From positions 1-23,847 of the forward strand of contig CAMNIH010000012.1 in NCBI GenBank assembly GCA_946540365.1: a stretch of 23,847 nucleotides of DNA, written 5' to 3'. The translations under genes and the position numbers were made by a program. Positions within the stretch are counted from its first letter, which is position 1. The number at the start of each line of letters is the position of its first letter. This stretch comes from an uncultured Bacteroidales bacterium (GTDB taxonomy: Bacteria; Bacteroidota; Bacteroidia; Bacteroidales; P3). Positions 7,531 through 15,022 of this stretch are shown piece by piece. The notes below the pieces were generated by a model that was given only the letters and a program-made list of their open reading frames with translations, made no database searches and was not told the DNA's origin.

Positions 7531-8573
7531 AGACCATTCACATTCTCAGCCTGTTGACGCTGTTCCTCATGACCATTGAGGGGCCGTCGGCATGGGCACA
7601 GAAGGATGACGTGAAGAAGATACGCCAGCGAGCCGAAAAGGGGCTCAAGGAGGCTCAATACAACATGGGTGTCTGCTACGCCAACGGCCGCGGCGTGGAA
7701 CGCGACATGGCGCAGGCGGCGGCCTGGTATGCGCTGTCGGCCGAACAGGGTTTTGCCAGCGCACAGTTCAACCTGGCCCTTTGCTACTACGATGGCGCCG
7801 GAGTGCCGCAGGAGCGCACCGAGGCCGTGCGCCTCTACCGGGCGGCTGCCCAGCAGGGGCACGCCAAGGCATGCTACAACCTCGGCCTTTGCTGCTGGAA
7901 CGGCGACGGGACGCCACAGGACTACGCCGAGGCGGCGCGGTGGTTTGCCCAGGCGGCCGACAGCGGCCTGTGCGAGGCAGCCTACGAACTCGGCAACTGC
8001 TACATGGAGGGCAAGGGGGTGGCGGCCGACACCCTGCAGGCGCGGCGCCTGTATGCTGCCGCCGCCGACAGCGGCTACCTCATGGCCCGCACCGCCCTCG
8101 GCCTGCTCATCCTGTCGATGCAGGAAGCCGATGCCTATCCGCTGGCCTACAACTACTTGAACGAGGCGGCACACCAGGGCGACGTCACCGCACAGGCATC
8201 CGTGGGGCTCTGCTACTACAAAGGTTTCGGCACTCCGACCAACTATGATTCCGCCTTCTACTGGTTCAGCAAAGCCTCCGGCGCCGGCAATGTGGAAGCC
8301 ACCTGCAACCTGGGCGTCTGCTACCAGCAGGGGCACGGCACGGCCCAGAACCACGCACGCGCCATAGCGCTCTACGACAAAGCCGCCCGTCGCGGCAACG
8401 CCCGCGGACAGTACAACCTGGGCCTTTGCCACTACTACGGCTACGGCACCGACGTCAACCTGCGCCGGGCACGGGCATGGCTCGAGTCAGCCACCAGATC
8501 GGGACGCCTCGGCCCCACCGAGACAAAGGACGCGCAGTACGTCCTGCGACGCATCGCCGAAGACCTCGATTAA
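7527..8573 (+). CDS. Exported Sel1-repeat (TPR-like) protein
   Basis: The product of 348 residues starts at a GTG that overlaps the protease stop (GTGA). Its first 25 residues (MKTIHILSLLTLFL through SAWAQ) form a signal peptide, which is why I chose this start over the much longer open frame or ATG 7569. From residue about 42 to about 325 it consists of eight or so Sel1 units of 36 residues (pattern A-x-x-N-L-G-x-C-Y-x-x-G-x-G, then A-x-x-W-Y/F-x-x-A). One unit near residues 195-215 is degenerate and shortened. Sel1 repeats build an alpha-solenoid used as a protein-binding scaffold. An exported scaffold translated together with an intramembrane protease suggests that they share a substrate or partner, but that is inference. 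No catalytic domain is visible. Confidence 0.88.
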   Translation: MKTIHILSLLTLFLMTIEGPSAWAQKDDVKKIRQRAEKGLKEAQYNMGVCYANGRGVERDMAQAAAWYALSAEQGFASAQFNLALCYYDGAGVPQERTEAVRLYRAAAQQGHAKACYNLGLCCWNGDGTPQDYAEAARWFAQAADSGLCEAAYELGNCYMEGKGVAADTLQARRLYAAAADSGYLMARTALGLLILSMQEADAYPLAYNYLNEAAHQGDVTAQASVGLCYYKGFGTPTNYDSAFYWFSKASGAGNVEATCNLGVCYQQGHGTAQNHARAIALYDKAARRGNARGQYNLGLCHYYGYGTDVNLRRARAWLESATRSGRLGPTETKDAQYVLRRIAEDLD

Positions 8574-8750
8574 ATTACTAAAAATAAGTTGCTAATGCCC
8601 CCGTTTCGGTCTCGAATTACCCTGTTGGGGCTAAAAAAAGAGAAAATAACAATAAAAATTACAACACTGAATAACAATTAGATACACCGCAACAAGTCGT
8701 TAAAAATAAAAAAAAAAGAAAAAAATGTTATCCAATTGGAAAAAAAGTAT

Positions 8751-8758
8751 TATTTTTG
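8751..8758 (+). promoter_or_regulatory. Bacteroidota -7 box for the HU gene
   Basis: TATTTTTG matches TAnnTTTG and lies 49 nt before the HU start. The leader that follows is A-rich and without a Shine-Dalgarno sequence, as is common in Bacteroidota. It sits in a 234-bp AT-rich spacer (8574-8807) in which I see no gene and no other clear signal. Confidence 0.65.
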
Positions 8759-8807
8759 CACTCCAATTTTGATGAAAGACAATTAATAACATTAAATAAT
8801 AGAAAAA

Positions 8808-9092
8808 ATGACAAAGGCAGAAATCGTAGCTGAAATAGCTCAGAAAACCGGTATCGAGAAAGTCGCCATCCAGGCCACTGTCGAGGAGTTCATGACCGTC
8901 ATCAAGGAGAGCCTCTCGGAAGGTGAGAACGTGTATCTGCGTGGCTTTGGCAGCTTCATCGTGAAGAAACGCGCCGAGAAGACCGGCCGTAACATCAGCC
9001 GCAACACCACCATCATCATCCCGGCTCACAACATTCCCGCTTTCAAGCCCGCCAAGACCTTCATGCAGGACGTGAAAAAGAACGTCAAATAA
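8808..9092 (+). CDS. hup: HU-family nucleoid DNA-binding protein
   Basis: This 94-residue protein is a standard HU/IHF-family member, a dimeric histone-like protein that bends and compacts DNA. The helical N-terminus MTKAEIVAEIAQKTGIEK leads into YLRGFGSFIVKKRAEKTGRN (about residues 43-62), the conserved core and base of the DNA-binding arm. The sequence IIIPAHNIPAFKPAKTFMQD completes the fold, where most HU proteins have the IPA..P.F.PGK pattern. It has its own -7 box and an A-rich leader. A 29-codon gene for a basic protein follows after 29 bp. Whether it acts as HU or IHF cannot be decided from sequence alone. Confidence 0.95.
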   Translation: MTKAEIVAEIAQKTGIEKVAIQATVEEFMTVIKESLSEGENVYLRGFGSFIVKKRAEKTGRNISRNTTIIIPAHNIPAFKPAKTFMQDVKKNVK

Positions 9093-9121
9093 GTAGTTGA
9101 ATCAGTAAAATATAACTAACA

Positions 9122-9211
9122 ATGCCCAACGGAAAGAAGCACAAACGTCACAAAATGTCGACGCACAAGCGTAAAAAACGCCTGCGCAAGAACAGACATA
9201 AGAAGAAATAA
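9122..9211 (+). CDS. 29-aa COX24/AURKAIP1-type (mS38-like) basic protein
   Basis: ATG at 9122 opens a 30-codon frame for MPNGKKHKRHKMSTHKRKKR followed by LRKNRHKKK, a protein of which more than half is Lys, Arg or His. The pattern K-R-x-K-K-R-L-R-K-N-R matches the COX24/AURKAIP1 domain found at the C-terminus of the mitochondrial small-subunit ribosomal protein mS38, and similar short proteins are widely annotated in Bacteroidota. Association with ribosomal RNA is therefore likely, but not shown here. It lies 29 bp after the HU gene and before a strong terminator, so the two are probably co-transcribed. It is easily missed by gene finders because of its length. Confidence 0.8.
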   Translation: MPNGKKHKRHKMSTHKRKKRLRKNRHKKK

Positions 9212-9255
9212 GTCGGCCGCAGACCGATAGTTTTCTTCGAAACAAAAAGCCTAAA

Positions 9256-9311
9256 ACAAATTACACACCTGCATAGCAATATGCATGGTATGTGATTTGT
9301 TTTATTTTTTA
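9256..9311 (+). terminator. Strong intrinsic terminator after the HU/small-protein unit
   Basis: The arms at 9256-9274 and 9281-9300 pair over about 19 bp with one mismatch and one bulged base, around the loop AGCAAT. The T-rich run TTTTATTTTTT follows at once. This is the best terminator in the window. It ends the HU/mS38-like transcript, and since the RNase G gene starts 70 bp later, it could also act as an attenuator for partial read-through. Confidence 0.85.
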
Positions 9312-9330
9312 TATCCGATAACAACTCCGT

Positions 9331-9359
9331 CTGCGGGTCGGCCGAGCGCCGGCCGGCAG
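9331..9359 (+). promoter_or_regulatory. GC-rich hairpin in the leader of the RNase G gene
   Basis: CTGCGGGTCGGC (9331-9342) pairs with GCCGGCCGGCAG (9348-9359) over 12 positions with one G-G mismatch and one G-U pair, around a 5-nt loop. It ends 21 nt before the RNase G start and is followed by AGGGGGG. No T-run follows, so it is not a terminator. A role in 5'-UTR control of an RNase E/G-type mRNA is inference. Confidence 0.5.
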
Positions 9360-9380
9360 AGGGGGGACGACAAAATATTA

Positions 9381-10934
9381 ATGGAAAAAGAACTTGTAAT
9401 CACTTCACAAGAAGAAGGTGTCCAGATCGCCCTCCTGGAAGACAAGCGACTGGTCGAGCTGCACAAAGAGCAGCCCGGCAGTCAGTTCGCCGTTGGCGAC
9501 ATCTACTTCGGCAAGGTCAAGAAAATCATGCAGGGCCTCAACGCCGCCTTCATCGACCTGGGGGGCGACAAAGAGGGGTTCATGCACTATCTGGATCTTG
9601 GCCCCGACTACAACTCAGTCGACAAATACCTGAAGCTGGCCATGAACGGCGACCGCGGGGCGGCCACCCTGGCCAACTTCAAAATAGAACCCATACTGGA
9701 GAAGGTCGGCAACTTCGGCAATGTGCTCAAGACCGGGCAGCCGATTCTCGTGCAGGTCACCAAAGAGCCCATCTCGACCAAGGGCCCCAAAGTGACCGGC
9801 GACATCTCGATTGCAGGCCACTATCTGGTGCTGACCCCCTTCTCGAACAAGATATCCATCTCGCAGAAAATCAAAGGGTCGGAGGAGCGCAACCGTCTGC
9901 GTCGACTGATGCAGAGCATCCGTCCGCAGAATTTCGGCGTCATCGTGCGCACCGTGGCCGAAGGCAAGAGCGTGGCCGAGCTGGATGCCGACCTGCGCCA
10001 ACTGACCGAGAGCTGGCGCCAGATGACCGAAAAGCTGAAACACGTCAGCGCTCCCGAGAAGGTACACGCCGAACTCGACACCACCACGGCCCTGCTACGC
10101 GATGTGCTGACCGACGACTTCAACAGCATCTATGTCGACAGCAGCGTCCTCTACGACGAGGTACGCCAGGCCATCAAAGTCATGTCGCCCGGCAAGGAAG
10201 ACATCGTCAAGCACTACAAACTGGACACGCCGATCTTTGAGCAGTTTGGCATCCAGCGTGATATACGCCGCATGTTCGGCCGGATCGTCACCATCCGTTC
10301 GGGCGTCTACCTCTACATCGAGCACACCGAGGCCATGCATGTCATCGACGTCAACAGTGGCAACCACATCAAAGCGGGCAGCGGTCAAGAGGATACCGCC
10401 CTGCAGGTCAACATCGAGAGCGCCCAAGAGATCGCCCGCCAGTTGCGCCTGCGCGACATGGGAGGCATCGTGATTGTGGACTTCATCGACATGGACAAGG
10501 CCGAGAACCGCAAGAAACTCTTCGACGTGATGACCGAGGCCATGCGGCCCGACAAGGCGCGTCACACCATCCTGCCACTGAGCAAGTTCGGTCTGATGCA
10601 GATCACACGCCAGCGTGTGCGGCCCGCCATGGAGGTCGACGTGCAGGAGAAATGCCCCATGTGCGACGGCACCGGCCACATCAAACAGAGCCTTGTGGTG
10701 GTCGACGAAATCGAGGCATCGCTGCGCCATCTCGTCATGTCGCAGAACGAGAGCCACCTGCGCCTGGTGACCCACCCGTACGTCAACGCCTACCTCACGC
10801 GTGGATGGCTCCGCAGCCTGCAACACCAATGGATGCGTCGCTACCACGTCCGGCTCGACATGCAACAATCAGAGAGTTACGGTCTGCTCGAATTCAGATT
10901 CTTCCACAAGAATGGCGATGAGATTCAAATGTAA
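9381..10934 (+). CDS. rng: Ribonuclease E/G family endoribonuclease
   Basis: The 517-residue protein is a single-strand-specific endoribonuclease of the RNase E/G family, used in rRNA maturation and mRNA turnover. It has an N-terminal S1 domain (from VGDIYFGKVKKIMQGLNAAF at about residue 38). The two catalytic metal-binding aspartates are Asp323 in MHVIDVNSGNH and Asp367 in VIVDFIDMDK. The Zn-link CPMCDGTGH has Cys425 and Cys428. It lacks the long C-terminal degradosome scaffold of E. coli RNase E, so it is G-like in length. The frame is open upstream to 9285, but that part is the terminator and leader; ATG 9381 gives the family start (MEKELVIT). A GC-rich hairpin lies in its leader. The lysozyme gene overlaps its end by 17 bp. 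Confidence 0.94.
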   Translation: MEKELVITSQEEGVQIALLEDKRLVELHKEQPGSQFAVGDIYFGKVKKIMQGLNAAFIDLGGDKEGFMHYLDLGPDYNSVDKYLKLAMNGDRGAATLANFKIEPILEKVGNFGNVLKTGQPILVQVTKEPISTKGPKVTGDISIAGHYLVLTPFSNKISISQKIKGSEERNRLRRLMQSIRPQNFGVIVRTVAEGKSVAELDADLRQLTESWRQMTEKLKHVSAPEKVHAELDTTTALLRDVLTDDFNSIYVDSSVLYDEVRQAIKVMSPGKEDIVKHYKLDTPIFEQFGIQRDIRRMFGRIVTIRSGVYLYIEHTEAMHVIDVNSGNHIKAGSGQEDTALQVNIESAQEIARQLRLRDMGGIVIVDFIDMDKAENRKKLFDVMTEAMRPDKARHTILPLSKFGLMQITRQRVRPAMEVDVQEKCPMCDGTGHIKQSLVVVDEIEASLRHLVMSQNESHLRLVTHPYVNAYLTRGWLRSLQHQWMRRYHVRLDMQQSESYGLLEFRFFHKNGDEIQM

Positions 10935-11625
10935 ACTGCTGATGCTGATACTGTGCCTGTACACAATCGGTGTGCAGGCACAGGTCCGCACCCGAGGCAT
11001 CGACGTCTCAAAATATCAGGGCACCATCAACTGGACCAAGGTGGCCAAAGACAGCACCATCCGCTTCGTCTATATCAAAGCCACGGAGGGCACCTCGATC
11101 CAGGACCCCTACTACAAGACCAACCTCAAGGCAGCCAAGAAAGCCGGCCTGCTGGTGGGCAGCTACCATCTGTACAGCAGCAAGACCACCGCCTACCAGC
11201 AGATGGGCAACATACGCAAGATGATCAAGAAAAGCGAGCAGGACCTGATCCCCGTGCTCGATATCGAAGGGCACCATTCGGGACGCCTCTACATGGAACG
11301 AGTGGACAAATTGCTGGAACTCATGGAAAAAGAGTACGGCGTTAAACCCATCATCTACACCTCGGAGCGGCTCTACAAGACCCACTTTGCCACAAAGAAA
11401 TACAAGAACTACCACATCTTTATCGCCAACTATCGCGGCTACCCGACCACCCGGTTCACCCTATGGCAGTATACCGAGCGCGGACATTGCAGCGGCATCA
11501 GCGGATATGTCGACTTCAACCGCTTGCACCGCAACCACACGCTGAGCGACATCAAGATGCCCAAACCCAAGCCCAAGGCAAAAAGCGCCGCTGCACCTGC
11601 CGCCAACGACACAACGAAGTCGTAG
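10918..11625 (+). CDS. Exported GH25-family lysozyme (muramidase)
   Basis: This 235-residue protein has a signal peptide (MRFKCKLLMLILCLYTIGVQ, then AQ) followed by a glycoside hydrolase family 25 domain, which cuts the MurNAc-GlcNAc bond of peptidoglycan. Visible active-site features are Asp29 in RGIDVSKYQG, Glu57 in YIKATEGTS, and Asp115/Glu117 in IPVLDIEGHH; WQYTE and the final VDFNR stretch are also typical. A Lys/Pro/Ala-rich tail of about 20 residues follows. ATG 10918 gives the cleanest signal peptide; ATG 10912 adds two residues. The start lies inside the rng coding region, 17 bp before its stop, so translation is probably coupled. It may serve wall remodelling or attack on other bacteria; sequence does not decide. 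Confidence 0.92.
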   Translation: MRFKCKLLMLILCLYTIGVQAQVRTRGIDVSKYQGTINWTKVAKDSTIRFVYIKATEGTSIQDPYYKTNLKAAKKAGLLVGSYHLYSSKTTAYQQMGNIRKMIKKSEQDLIPVLDIEGHHSGRLYMERVDKLLELMEKEYGVKPIIYTSERLYKTHFATKKYKNYHIFIANYRGYPTTRFTLWQYTERGHCSGISGYVDFNRLHRNHTLSDIKMPKPKPKAKSAAAPAANDTTKS

Positions 11626-11663
11626 CCGACGGTGATTCTTACGGCAACCGGCAACGACCGGTG

Positions 11664-12482
11664 TCAGTACTGTTCTTTCTCGTTGGGGAAATCGCCGCTC
11701 TTCACATCACTGATATAGTGGCGGATAGCATTGGCAATATCTTCACCGAACGTGCCGTAGGTGCGTAGGTAGCGGGGCTTGAACTGCTGCGTGATACCCA
11801 GCATGTCCTGAAGCACCAGCACCTGACCGTCGGCCGCGGGGCCGGCGCCGATGCCGATGGTGGGGATCTTCAGCTCGGCCGTCACCTCGGCGGTGAGGGC
11901 CGCAGGGATCTTCTCAAGCACGATGGAGAAGCAACCGGCTTCCTGCAGTATCAGGGCGTCCTTCTTCAGCCGGTCGGCCTCTTCCTGTTCGGTGGCGCGG
12001 ACGGCATAGGTGCCGAACTTATTGATGCTCTGCGGTGTGAGGCCCAGGTGTCCCATCACCGGGATGCCGGCCGAGAGGATGCGGTGGATGCTCTCCAGGA
12101 TTTCCTCGCCGCCCTCCATCTTGATGGCGTCGGCGCCGGTTTCCTTCATGATGCGGATGGCGCTGGCAAGGGCCTGCATGGAGTTGCCCTGGTAGGTGCC
12201 GAACGGCATGTCGACCACCACTAAGGCGCGGTTGATGGCGCGCACCACCGAGGTGGCGTAGACGATCATCTCGTCCAAAGTGATGGGCAGGGTGGTCTTG
12301 TGGCCCTCCATAACGTTGGCCGCCGAGTCGCCGACAAGAACCACGTCGATCTTGGTGCTTTCGAGCAACGAGGCCATCGAGTAGTCGTAGGCCGTCAACA
12401 TGGCGATCTTCTCGCCATGCAGTTTCATATTCTGTAGTACACGAGTGGTGACCTTGGTCACATCAGTCTGTAAATAAGCCAT
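11664..12482 (-). CDS. panB: 3-methyl-2-oxobutanoate hydroxymethyltransferase
   Basis: The 272-residue product is PanB (ketopantoate hydroxymethyltransferase), the first step of pantothenate and coenzyme A synthesis, using methylenetetrahydrofolate. Metal- and substrate-binding residues are present: Asp52 in [10 protein letters not shown], Asp91 in [10 protein letters not shown], Glu123 in IKMEGG and the probable catalytic Glu190 in [21 protein letters not shown] and the [14 protein letters not shown] segment are also diagnostic. Length is typical. It begins 3 bp after the stop of the upstream exported-protein gene, so the two are likely co-transcribed although their functions have no obvious link. 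It converges on the lysozyme gene with only 38 bp between, in which I see no good terminator. No other pan genes are in the window. Confidence 0.95.
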   Translation of the reverse strand: MAYLQTDVTKVTTRVLQNMKLHGEKIAMLTAYDYSMASLLESTKIDVVLVGDSAANVMEGHKTTLPITLDEMIVYATSVVRAINRALVVVDMPFGTYQGNSMQALASAIRIMKETGADAIKMEGGEEILESIHRILSAGIPVMGHLGLTPQSINKFGTYAVRATEQEEADRLKKDALILQEAGCFSIVLEKIPAALTAEVTAELKIPTIGIGAGPAADGQVLVLQDMLGITQQFKPRYLRTYGTFGEDIANAIRHYISDVKSGDFPNEKEQY

Positions 12483-12485
12483 TTT

Positions 12486-13781
12486 TTATTCTGGGATTTC
12501 TTCGCCTTTCGGCGTTCTATTTTTTTCTGTCGTCGTTGACGAGGCATCCTCTTCCTGTTCCGGGACGATGCGGAAGAGCTGCTTCAGCGGTTTCTTCATC
12601 TGCGGTTCGCCGTCCTTGCCAGGGCGGGAGGCGACATAAAAACGCTTGTCGATGGTAAAAGATGCCGCCTCGGTGGGCGAGTCGACCTCGTAGAAATATT
12701 TTGAGATCTCTTTCTCCTGTATGCGTTTACCCACGTAAACCGTATCGAACTGAGTGACATTGATCGGGGCCTGCAGGACGAGCACTCCCTTGCCGGGCAG
12801 CTTGCGGGTGGGCAGCTGCTTGTATTCCATGCCCCTCGATGTCTTCACCTTGGCGAAGAACTTAAGCTTCGCGTCGATCTGCTCCTGCGTCACCGGGATG
12901 CGGATGAATATGCTGTCCTTCTGGGGTTCGGAGCATGAATCGGACACCATGGGCCAGCTGCCACGGATGACGATATAACCGGCCTGGGCGATGATCTGAC
13001 GGCGGTGGGGCACCAGGTGATACCGGTCGAGCACATCGCGATAATTGAGATGATCCTCGATGTTGATTATCAATCCTCCGGGGCAAGTGTCCTTGGTATT
13101 CTCGACCGAATAGACCGACCCCTTTGTCAAGGTCATCGTGGCATAGTAGCCATAGACCGTGCTGTCGGCCGACGGCACATAGCAGCCGCGTGCAGAGCCG
13201 ACACATTCGTCGGGATTGTTGCGGAAGGTGACCAACACACATCCCGACAGGTCGACGCTCTTGTTGAGCAGGCGGCGGGCCTCGGGCAGCTCGGAGCTGC
13301 GATATACCGCGGTCTGAACTGGCACCTCGTAGCGGAGAATCTCGACGGTGTCGCCGTTGCACGAGCAGCGGATGGGGTTACGGGCAAAGCGGATCGGGAA
13401 CTGGGCGTGGCAACGCATGGCAAAGTAACGATAGACCGCGTCGACCCGCGACCGGGTCAGGTGCGTATTGTCGCCACCGTACCCTTCGATCGTCATGGTG
13501 TAAAGCATCGGGTTGTCCTCGGCAAAGGCAATACCGTAGGCAGAATCCAGCAGGTCAAGGTCGTCCACCGCATAGCCAGCCGCATCGTCGGTGGGGCCCA
13601 ACACCAGGTGAAACACCTCGGGGTTCGTCAAGGCTTTCTTCATGTCGCGCACAGGTTTGGCCGATGGTACATACAAGCCAGACTGGGCCGCCAGCGGCAG
13701 CCATAGAAGCATGGCCACAACAAGCATTGTCGCCCGCTTCGCGCTGTTGTCCAAGGTATTGCGATCTGTTTTGCAGTTCAT
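12486..13781 (-). CDS. Unrecognised exported protein with a weak OmpA-like stretch
   Basis: I do not recognise this 431-residue protein. Residues 1-33 form a signal peptide with a long, polar n-region and cleavage after LPLAAQ. Residues about 93-120 (LYTMTIEGYGGDNTHLTRSR then VDAVYRYF) resemble the peptidoglycan-binding motif of OmpA-type domains (I-x-G-x...N-x-x-L-S-x-x-R-A-x-x-V), but the usual motif is incomplete. Cysteines cluster around residues 124-142 (RC, RCSC) and recur in DECVGSARGCYV and DTCPGG, suggesting disulfides in the periplasm. The C-terminal 40 residues are rich in Lys, Glu, Pro and Ser/Thr and probably disordered. ATG 13781 is preferred over 13793 or the longest frame because of the -7 box at 13803-13810. 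panB follows after 3 bp. Confidence 0.75.
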   Translation of the reverse strand: MNCKTDRNTLDNSAKRATMLVVAMLLWLPLAAQSGLYVPSAKPVRDMKKALTNPEVFHLVLGPTDDAAGYAVDDLDLLDSAYGIAFAEDNPMLYTMTIEGYGGDNTHLTRSRVDAVYRYFAMRCHAQFPIRFARNPIRCSCNGDTVEILRYEVPVQTAVYRSSELPEARRLLNKSVDLSGCVLVTFRNNPDECVGSARGCYVPSADSTVYGYYATMTLTKGSVYSVENTKDTCPGGLIINIEDHLNYRDVLDRYHLVPHRRQIIAQAGYIVIRGSWPMVSDSCSEPQKDSIFIRIPVTQEQIDAKLKFFAKVKTSRGMEYKQLPTRKLPGKGVLVLQAPINVTQFDTVYVGKRIQEKEISKYFYEVDSPTEAASFTIDKRFYVASRPGKDGEPQMKKPLKQLFRIVPEQEEDASSTTTEKNRTPKGEEIPE

Positions 13782-13802
13782 CTTACCATACATTAGAAAG
13801 TG

Positions 13803-13810
13803 CAAAATTA
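13803..13810 (-). promoter_or_regulatory. Bacteroidota -7 box for the exported protein/panB unit
   Basis: On the minus strand the sequence is TAATTTTG, matching TAnnTTTG. It is 21 nt upstream of ATG 13781, which leaves a leader of about 15 nt. The competing ATG at 13793 would be almost at the transcription start, which argues for 13781. It forms a divergent promoter pair with the box at 13888-13895. Confidence 0.55.
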
Positions 13811-13887
13811 TGTAAAAAAAACGACTCGACAAAAAAATATATAATTCCCGCCCAATAAATTTAAAATCAGAATAAGAAAAAAAATAG

Positions 13888-13895
13888 TATTTTTG
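13888..13895 (+). promoter_or_regulatory. Bacteroidota -7 box for the five-gene mutS2 operon
   Basis: TATTTTTG matches TAnnTTTG in an A-rich spacer, 23 nt before the ATG at 13919. It is the only clear promoter upstream of the five overlapping plus-strand genes ending with mutS2. Confidence 0.6.
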
Positions 13896-13918
13896 CAACA
13901 CGAAATAAAATTACAACA

Positions 13919-15022
13919 ATGAAAAAAATCAATCTAATCATCTGTACAGCAATTATTACCGTACTTATAGCCGGTTGTAGAAACAACAATAGTTTCACAA
14001 TAAACGGAACCGTAAGCGACCCCGCACTTGACGGGGAGACGATTTACGTACACAATCTTTTCGGCGACCCGGAGGTGGCTGTCGACAGCTGCACCGTGGC
14101 CAACGGGAAGTACACCCTCAACGGCACCGTAGACGAGCCCTGGATAGCACTTCTCAAAGGTGCAAAGACCTCGCTCACAGGCGTTGTTGTCGTCGAGCCC
14201 GGCACGGTGGTGATCAACGACGACAGCATTGGCGGAACGCCGATGAACGACCGACTGCTTGTGTTCAACAAGGCATCCGACATCAGCGACATCTTTGACA
14301 AGATGGAGCCCTATATGGCCGTCTACTACGGCACCAACGACGCCAACGAACGCGCCACGGCCGAACGGATGCTGGACAGCCTTGATGCCATCGGCATGAG
14401 CCGCATGTCCGATGCAAGCTGGAAACTGTACAACGAAAACCACGACAATGTGTTGGCACGCTATGCCATGCAGGTGATTATCAGAAACAACGAATTCACC
14501 TACAGCGAGTTCGACAGTATCATCAGCACAGCCTCGCCGATGGTAGCCGACGACCCGGTGGTGCAGGCCACCCTGGCCCAGCTGCGCGCCGTCGAGGAGA
14601 CCTCGGAGGGCAAGCACTACACCGACATACAAGGTGTCGACGGCAAGCTGAGCGACCTGGTCGACGGCAAGGTGGCGCTGGTCGACTTCTACGCCTCGTG
14701 GTGCGGCCCCTGCCGCAACGAGATCAAAGACAACCTGGTCCCCCTGTGGAAGAAATACCAGGGGAAAGGCCTTGTCATTGTGGGATTAAACGTATGGGAG
14801 CGCGGTGACGCCGCAGCCCGCAAGGCGGCCCACGAAAAGGTGATGGCCGACCTGGGCATCACCTACCCGCAGCTGGTCGACAGCACCCGCACAGCCACCG
14901 ACACCTACGGCGTGCGCGGCATACCGCAGATCATCCTGATCGACAAAGACGGAACCATCCTGGCACGCGACCTGCGCGGTGCGGCCATCGAAGATGCCAT
15001 CGTCAAGGCCCTCGGCAAATGA
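13919..15022 (+). CDS. Thioredoxin-fold lipoprotein (TlpA/ResA-like, N-terminal DUF4369-like region)
   Basis: The 367-residue protein has a lipobox ending LIAGC (Cys20), so it should be a membrane-anchored lipoprotein facing the periplasm or the surface. Residues about 25-120 form a beta-rich region (FTINGTVSDPALDGETIYVH, later GKYTLNGTV) of the DUF4369 type that commonly precedes thioredoxin domains in Bacteroidota. After a helical linker, the C-terminal thioredoxin domain carries the redox motif Trp261-Cys262-Gly-Pro-Cys265 in DFYASWCGPCRNE and the cis-proline loop GVRGIPQIILID. It likely reduces or exchanges disulfides in exported proteins; the partner is unknown. It heads the operon and its TGA overlaps the next ATG. 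The neighbouring divergent exported protein is cysteine-rich, which may be a coincidence. Confidence 0.9.
   Translation: MKKINLIICTAIITVLIAGCRNNNSFTINGTVSDPALDGETIYVHNLFGDPEVAVDSCTVANGKYTLNGTVDEPWIALLKGAKTSLTGVVVVEPGTVVINDDSIGGTPMNDRLLVFNKASDISDIFDKMEPYMAVYYGTNDANERATAERMLDSLDAIGMSRMSDASWKLYNENHDNVLARYAMQVIIRNNEFTYSEFDSIISTASPMVADDPVVQATLAQLRAVEETSEGKHYTDIQGVDGKLSDLVDGKVALVDFYASWCGPCRNEIKDNLVPLWKKYQGKGLVIVGLNVWERGDAAARKAAHEKVMADLGITYPQLVDSTRTATDTYGVRGIPQIILIDKDGTILARDLRGAAIEDAIVKALGK

Noticed and set aside
8597..8631. GCCCC...GGGGC pairing after the Sel1-repeat gene as a terminator
   Set aside because: Only 5 bp of stem with a loop of about 25 nt, followed by A residues and not T.
11626..11663. 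ACCGG...CCGGT palindrome as a bidirectional terminator between the lysozyme gene and panB
   Set aside because: The stem is 5 bp and no T-run follows on either strand.
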